In this document: one piece after another, positions 7,890 to 11,733 of the stretch
How positions within the stretch are numbered: the stretch's first letter is position 1
Layout: the number at the start of each line of letters is the position of its first letter
NCBI GenBank assembly: GCA_040381035.1
Contig: JBEIHY010000092.1
Coordinates: 1-11,733 of the forward strand
Length of the DNA: 11,733 nt
Direction of reading: 5' to 3'
DNA from: REEB506 sp040381035
GTDB lineage: Bacteria; Pseudomonadota; Alphaproteobacteria; Caulobacterales; Aquidulcibacteraceae
Program-made: the position numbers and the translations under genes
The notes under the pieces: model-generated
Told to the model about the DNA's origin: nothing
Seen by the model: the letters and a program-made list of their open reading frames with translations, nothing else
Database searches by the model: none

Positions 7890-8564
7890 TCAGGCCTGTC
7901 GCGCAAACAGCGCCAGTGTGCGCGCCAGCGCCAGATCGCGCGCCGGCGCGTTGAAATCCGCTGAGCCTTCGCGGCAGAAGCCATGGCCGGAATCGTACAG
8001 GTGAACCGGCAGATCCGGCAGCGCTGCGCGAACTTCATCGACCATGGCCAGCGGGATTGCGGCATCGTGTTGGCCATAATGCAGAATGGTGGGAACACGC
8101 GGGGCAAGGCTCAGCAGCGAGTTGATCAATCGGCCATAGAAGCAGGAAGCCGCAACGACGCCTTCGCAACAGGCCGCCGCCATAAAACTCACCGCACCGC
8201 CATAACAGAAGCCGGTGATGAAAACCGGCCCATCCAACGCGTCGATCGCGGCTTGCACATCGGCTTGTACCTGCGGCCAGGCCGAGGCGATCACCGCGTC
8301 GCGACCTCTGACCACGCCCTCGGCATCATGCGCGGCATAGAAAGCCGGATCGACCCGCGCAAACAGCGCCGGGGCCAGCGCGTCATATCCTTCCACCGCG
8401 AAGCGATCGCACATCGCCGCAATATGATCGGTGATGCCGAAAATCTCTTGGATCACCACCACGCCGCCCCGGCTTGGGCCTTTGGCGGGCGCAAAGTAGG
8501 CCGGCAACGCGAAGCCATCGTGGCGGCTGATAAGGGTGCGATTGGCAGGGACGGCGCCGCTCAT
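7890..8564 (-). CDS. Dienelactone hydrolase-family alpha/beta-hydrolase
   Basis: The product is 224 residues from the ATG at 8564-8562, which overlaps the upstream lipoprotein stop as ATGA. This coupling decides the start; an in-frame extension to 8594 lies within the preceding gene. The fold runs from VVVIQEIFGITDHI (Glu40 matches the conserved QEIFG glutamate of dienelactone hydrolase) through the nucleophile elbow GFCYGG with Cys120. The likely triad is Cys120, Asp167 (GQHDAAIP) and His194 (SGHGFC). In known members this cysteine triad opens dienelactones in chlorocatechol breakdown, but many paralogues act on other esters or lactones. No other aromatic-degradation gene is nearby, so clcD/tcbE function is not claimed. 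Probably cytoplasmic: no signal peptide is seen. Confidence 0.88.
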   Translation of the reverse strand: MSGAVPANRTLISRHDGFALPAYFAPAKGPSRGGVVVIQEIFGITDHIAAMCDRFAVEGYDALAPALFARVDPAFYAAHDAEGVVRGRDAVIASAWPQVQADVQAAIDALDGPVFITGFCYGGAVSFMAAACCEGVVAASCFYGRLINSLLSLAPRVPTILHYGQHDAAIPLAMVDEVRAALPDLPVHLYDSGHGFCREGSADFNAPARDLALARTLALFARQA

Positions 8565-9106
8565 TGACCACGCCCATAAGTAAAGGTTCCACACAGCTTG
8601 CTATCTTTCGCCGCCGGACCGGGTTCATCTTGGCCCGTGTAAGCGGCGAGATAGACGTCGCTGGAGCCGGCGTTGGGATCGTATTTGGCGCCCAGCAAGA
8701 TGAAGGTCGTTGCCGCCGGCTGGCAAAGCCCGCCATTGGGCGCTGCGGCATTGACCAGTTCGCGCGTAACACGGCGGAGTTCGTATTTCATCGCGCTTTT
8801 GTCAGAAATCGCGAAGGTCGTTGCGGCAGCCTCGGCTTCAAGGCCGGTTGCGAGTTTCCGCGGCGCCGTTTCGTCGACATGGCCGACACCGAAGCGGATG
8901 GCGCCAACGTCGAATTGGAGTGCGCCTGTGATACTTTCTGCGGTCTTCGAAATCGGCTGAAGAGCGCCGTCAAACACGGGAGCGTCTTCGTGCACGGCTT
9001 CGCCGGATTGGATGTCCGGCGCGGTTGGCGCTGCGGCGGGCTGACACGCGGCGAGCGCTATCGAAGCGGCAAGCAAGACACAACGCATCATGCGTCCCCA
9101 AAACAT
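8561..9106 (-). CDS. Small predicted lipoprotein of unknown function
   Basis: From the ATG at 9106-9104 the product has 181 residues. It begins with a lipoprotein signal: positive n-region, hydrophobic VLLAASIALAAC, with lipobox Cys21 followed by a Pro/Ala-rich tether. The mature part has two cysteines (in GGLCQPA and SKLCGTF) that could form a disulfide in the periplasm. I do not recognise the domain. GGGGAA lies six bases upstream of this ATG. ATG codons at 9091 and 9088 also keep the signal peptide and are possible starts. It is the first gene of the lipoprotein-hydrolase-VOC operon. A weak promoter, TTGACC (9180-9175) then 17 bases then TTCGAT (9157-9152), lies in the 86-base gap shared with the divergent protease remnant. 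The function could be an envelope accessory to the hydrolase, but that rests on operon position alone. Confidence 0.75.
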   Translation of the reverse strand: MFWGRMMRCVLLAASIALAACQPAAAPTAPDIQSGEAVHEDAPVFDGALQPISKTAESITGALQFDVGAIRFGVGHVDETAPRKLATGLEAEAAATTFAISDKSAMKYELRRVTRELVNAAAPNGGLCQPAATTFILLGAKYDPNAGSSDVYLAAYTGQDEPGPAAKDSKLCGTFTYGRGQ

Positions 9107-9180
9107 GAACAGTTCCCCATTCCAGACCGAAACGTCGCGCTTTGCAATCGCATCGAAATGGCGCACCTTGGCGCGGTCAA

Positions 9181-9192
9181 AGGAGCGATCGG
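9181..9192 (+). promoter_or_regulatory. Ribosome binding site fixing the protease start
   Basis: AGGAG at 9181-9185 (within aaaggagc) is seven bases before the ATG at 9193. This picks 9193 over the upstream in-frame TTG at 9142, and places the Tat-like leader at the N-terminus. Confidence 0.7.
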
Positions 9193-10211
9193 ATGCGATA
9201 TTGCGGGCTCTCGCGTCGCATGCTGTTAGCGGGCTTGGCGGCTCAGGCTGGCAACGCCCTGGCCGGCGAGCCAGAAATGTCCGCCCTTGGGCCGCAATTT
9301 GCCGTTCCGACCGGGCGGGACGGGATCGGCCGGGTCGTGGCGCCGGTGATGATCAATGGGGCCGGCTCGTTTCGCTTCTTGGTTGACACTGGGGCCAATC
9401 GCACGGCGATTTCGGCAGGACTGGCGCGGCGACGGAGTTTGCCGATGCTGGCCGGCAAGGCGCTGGTTTAGGGCGTGACCGGCGAAGAGTTGGCTGGCCA
9501 GGTCGCACTCGCCAGCATGGCGGCCGGTCGCTTGGTGTGGCGCGATGTCGCTGCAGCGGTGATCGGGGTCGGCGTTCTCGACAATGCCGACGGCATTCTC
9601 GGCGCCGACAGCTTCCGCAATATGCGCATCAGCGTCGATTTCCGGAACGACAAGATCGCCCTGGCGCCGGCGCGATCGCTCAGCCCGCCGCGCGGCTACA
9701 GTATTGCCCGCTGCCGGCTGATTAAACGCGCGCTGCTGGCCGCGCCGGCGCAGATCAATGGTGTGCGGGTCACGGCGGTGATCGACACCGGGGCGGAGCG
9801 ATCGATCGTCAATGGCGCGCTGGTTGCGGCGCTCACCGCGGCGGCGCTGCGCCGGAGATACTGATTGAAACCCTTGTTCTGGGGGGCGTCGGGCCGAGCC
9901 TGCCGGCGCAATTGCTGGGCATTTCCGCAATCACGATTGGCGATCTGCGTGTGCGCCGCCTCAATGCGGCTTACCTTGGTGCGCCGATCTGTAGAGTGTG
10001 GGATCTGGAGGCAACGCCAACCGTGCTGCTCGGCATGGATGTGCTTGGCCAGGCCGAAGAACTGGTGATCGACTATGCCGCACCCGCCCTGTGGGTGCGG
10101 TTTGCCGCGGTCGAACGGCAAAGCCCGCCGGCGCGCGCGCCCAGACTGAGGGGCTTTGAATTCTACGCATTGAATCGGAAGTGCATCACATCGCCATCCT
10201 GGACGATATAG
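9193..10211 (+). pseudogene. Tandem retropepsin-like aspartyl protease, interrupted by an amber codon and a frameshift
   Basis: The reconstructed product starts MRYCGLSRRMLLAGLA, a leader with a twin-arginine-like SRRMLL motif and a likely cleavage near ALAG, so export is expected. Two retropepsin-like domains follow. The first has FLVDTGANRTAIS (residues 63-75) and ends DGILGADSFRNMRIS. The second has AVIDTGAERSIVN and ends TVLLGMDVLGQ. Each DTGA carries a catalytic Asp, so the two halves could form an internal pseudo-dimer like a pepsin-type active site. Lesions: TAG at 9469-9471 in the first domain (one change from CAG), with the same frame continuing sensibly as GVTGEELAG, and a shift to the -1 frame within the GC-rich run at about 9838-9857, just before PEILIETLVLGG. 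Coding character is good on both sides of each lesion, so decay is recent or these are sequence errors. The final frame ends with TAG at 10209-10211, inside the convergent ychF. Confidence 0.8.
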
Positions 10212-11260
10212 TCCTTGCCTTCCAGGCGCATTTTGCCTGCTTCCTTGGCGCCGGTTTCGCCATTGTATTTGACGTAATCGTCAAACGCGATGGTTTCGGC
10301 GCGGATGAAGCCTTTCTCGAAATCGCCATGGATCACACCGGCGGCCTGCGGGGCGGTGTCGCCGCGATGGATTGTCCAGGCGCGCGATTCCTTCGGGCCG
10401 GCGGTGAAATAGGTTTGCAGGCCCAAGAGATCAAAGCCGGTGCGGATCAGGCGATTGAGACCGGGTTCGTACAATCCAAGTGCGGATAAATATTCCGTGC
10501 GCTCCTCATCGGCCAGCATCGCCACCTCCGCTTCGATTTTCGCCGAAATGGCGACCGCGCGGGCGCCTTCATCTGCCGCGCGCTTGAACACGATGGCGGA
10601 GAGGTCGTTGCCGGTCGCGGCGCTCGCTTCCTCGACATTGCAAACATACAGAACTGGCTTGGCGGTCAGCAACTGCAGCATGTCCCAGGTCTTGAGCTGG
10701 TCGGCTGCGGGCTTGGCGAAGCGCGCGGGCTTGCCTTCGTCCAGAGCGGCTTTGGCGATATCAAGCAGGGCGAGCGTTTCCTTGCTTTCCTTGTCGCCGC
10801 TCTTGGCCTTCTTCTCGACATTGGCGCGGCGCTTTTCCAGGCTCTCCATGTCGGCGAGCATCAGCTCGGTCTCGATGATTTCGAGGTCCGCCAGCGGGTC
10901 GATGCGGCCCGAAACATGGGTCACGTCGTCGTCGATGAAGCAGCGGCAGACATAGGCGACAGCATCGCATTCGCGGATATTGGCCAAGAACTTGTTGCCC
11001 AGCCCCTCGCCTTGGGAGGCGCCTTTTACCAAGCCAGCGATATCGACGAAATTGACCCGCGCCGGAATGATCTCTTTACTGCCCGCGATCTTGGCCAGCG
11101 CCTCCAATCGCGGCTCGGGCAAGGCCACTTCGCCGACATTGGGTTCAATGGTGCAAAACGGATAGTTCGCCGCTTGCGCAGCAGCCGTCTGGGTGAGCGC
11201 ATTAAACAGGGTGGACTTGCCGACATTGGGCAAGCCGACGATGCCGATTTTGAGGGACAT
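10163..11260 (-). CDS. ychF: YchF/Obg-family redox-regulated ATPase
   Basis: The product has 365 residues, full length for the family. The P-loop GLPNVGKST is at 9-17, the switch/G3 motif DIAGLVKGASQGEGLGNKF at 73-91, and a family signature ending DDDVTHVSGRIDP at 110-122. A Lys/Glu-rich helical coiled-coil insert follows (about 135-190). The NVEE at 208-211 replaces the usual NKxD guanine-recognition motif; this is why YchF prefers ATP over GTP. A C-terminal TGS domain (about 280-363) ends with the typical GDVMHFRFNA. YchF/Ola1 proteins bind ribosomes and modulate translation and oxidative-stress responses in the cytoplasm. The start at MSLKIGIVG gives the normal N-terminus; the frame is open upstream to 11488 but that stretch is not family-like. 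Shine-Dalgarno is weak (GGAT about 8 bases upstream). The 3' end overlaps the protease remnant by 49 bases tail-to-tail. Confidence 0.97.
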   Translation of the reverse strand: MSLKIGIVGLPNVGKSTLFNALTQTAAAQAANYPFCTIEPNVGEVALPEPRLEALAKIAGSKEIIPARVNFVDIAGLVKGASQGEGLGNKFLANIRECDAVAYVCRCFIDDDVTHVSGRIDPLADLEIIETELMLADMESLEKRRANVEKKAKSGDKESKETLALLDIAKAALDEGKPARFAKPAADQLKTWDMLQLLTAKPVLYVCNVEEASAATGNDLSAIVFKRAADEGARAVAISAKIEAEVAMLADEERTEYLSALGLYEPGLNRLIRTGFDLLGLQTYFTAGPKESRAWTIHRGDTAPQAAGVIHGDFEKGFIRAETIAFDDYVKYNGETGAKEAGKMRLEGKDYIVQDGDVMHFRFNA

Positions 11261-11300
11261 GGTGCAATCCGGATGGGGTAAAAGCGCCCGGTGATAGCTG

Positions 11301-11326
11301 AAGCCGCCGGCCGGCGCGAGCGGCTT
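11301..11326. other. Short hairpin in the divergent ychF leader
   Basis: AAGCCGC (11301-11307) and GCGGCTT (11320-11326) pair perfectly around a GC-rich 12-base loop. No T-run follows on either strand, so it is not a standard terminator. It lies in the 99-base gap between ychF and the following divergent gene, and could be a leader structure or protein site, or chance in GC-rich DNA. Confidence 0.25.
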
Positions 11327-11359
11327 TGGCGGCGGATTTGTCTGTTGTGGGCTGTCGCC

Positions 11360-11733
11360 ATGACCCAACTCGGCGTAATCATCACAAAGGGCGACAAAAC
11401 CGATACGATTACGATCCGCCGCCCGACCGGCGCAGAGATGCGCGTTCCCTTTCCCCAAAAGGAGCCGATCCCCCATGATCGCGTGCATTTGATTATCGAG
11501 CCGGCGCTCGGCTTAAAGCAGGGCTTCTGGGGCATGGTCGCGGCCGGTCTGGATCCCGACGACATCCAGGCCCTTGCCAAAGCCGCCGGCCATGCCAGCG
11601 CTGCGCGCGCTCAGATCCCCGATCCCGCGATTATCGAGTTGATCCAGGCGGAGCGCGTTGTGGAGTGCTTTGAAGCTGATTTGTGGAGTGGCCCGGCCGA
11701 CTGCGAGACCTTTCGCAGCATTGCCGAGGCCGG
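11360..11733 (+). CDS. Conserved-looking protein of unknown function (3' end missing)
   Basis: The frame is open from ATG 11360 to the window end, giving 124 codons. The N-terminus MTQLGVIITKGDKTDTITIR looks like a beta-rich start. After it come RVPFPQKEPIPHDRVHLIIE, then LKQGFWGMVAAGLDPDDIQALAKAAGHASAARA, and a helical acidic stretch IIELIQAERVVECFEADLW. It has no signal peptide or membrane segment. The patterned, non-repetitive sequence and codon bias fit a real gene. I cannot assign a family; it resembles from memory uncharacterised alphaproteobacterial proteins that share the GFWGM and AKAAGHASA patches. No strong ribosome binding site is seen before the ATG; an in-frame TTG at 11345 is an alternative. 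It is divergent from ychF with a 99-base gap. Confidence 0.7.
   Translation, partial: MTQLGVIITKGDKTDTITIRRPTGAEMRVPFPQKEPIPHDRVHLIIEPALGLKQGFWGMVAAGLDPDDIQALAKAAGHASAARAQIPDPAIIELIQAERVVECFEADLWSGPADCETFRSIAEA

Noticed and set aside
8565..8594. Longer N-terminus for the hydrolase (ten extra residues)
   Set aside because: It lies wholly in the lipoprotein coding region, and the ATGA overlap gives a normal family start.
9469..9471. TAG read as an amino acid (recoding or suppression)
   Set aside because: TAG is used as the normal stop of ychF and the VOC gene in this window, so UAG is not reassigned. A second lesion downstream also makes functional readthrough unlikely.
9838..9864. Programmed ribosomal frameshift in the protease
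   Set aside because: No typical slippery heptamer or downstream pseudoknot is apparent, and the upstream TAG would already stop translation.
11261..11488. N-terminal extension of ychF
   Set aside because: The extra 76 residues do not resemble the family. The P-loop normally begins within the first ten residues, as it does from the 11260 start.

Overview
The window is about 11.7 kb of GC-rich, almost fully coding bacterial chromosome. Codon use (strong G/C at third positions), a Tat-type leader, the YchF variant and the gene types suggest an alphaproteobacterium, perhaps near the Caulobacterales. The genus cannot be fixed from sequence alone. No phage, transposon, CRISPR, tRNA or rRNA is visible, and no gene-free stretch exceeds 300 bases.

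Layout. Positions 1-5600 (+) hold the 3' part of a giant secreted repeat protein. It has a truncated first domain, sixteen roughly 100-residue cadherin-like domains, a glycine hinge, four RTX nonapeptides and a type I secretion C-terminal region. Its 5' end lies outside the window. Converging on it (5636-6760, -) is a membrane-anchored or exported beta-propeller of the major royal jelly/Yellow family. This gene is divergent from a TetR regulator (6816-7448, +). An imperfect 11-bp inverted repeat sits on the TetR start and is the best operator candidate in the window. Next comes a minus-strand operon read 9106 to 7453: small lipoprotein, dienelactone hydrolase-family enzyme (ATGA overlap), VOC/glyoxalase-fold protein. 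Divergent from it is a broken two-domain retropepsin-like protease (9193-10211, +) carrying an amber codon and a frameshift. It runs tail-to-tail into ychF (10163-11260, -), which is divergent from an uncharacterised gene cut off by the window end (11360-11733, +).

How the parts fit. The adhesin is a cell-surface or biofilm type protein and has no obvious functional link to the genes downstream. The propeller and TetR genes look like a small regulator-target pair. The lipoprotein-hydrolase-VOC operon looks like an envelope or small-molecule detoxification cluster of unknown substrate. ychF is housekeeping. I see no clearly new multi-gene system. The points most worth a second look are the duplicated four-domain block in the adhesin (including a domain type that has lost its acidic calcium motif at the same place in both copies), the TetR operator, and the doubly interrupted tandem aspartyl protease.
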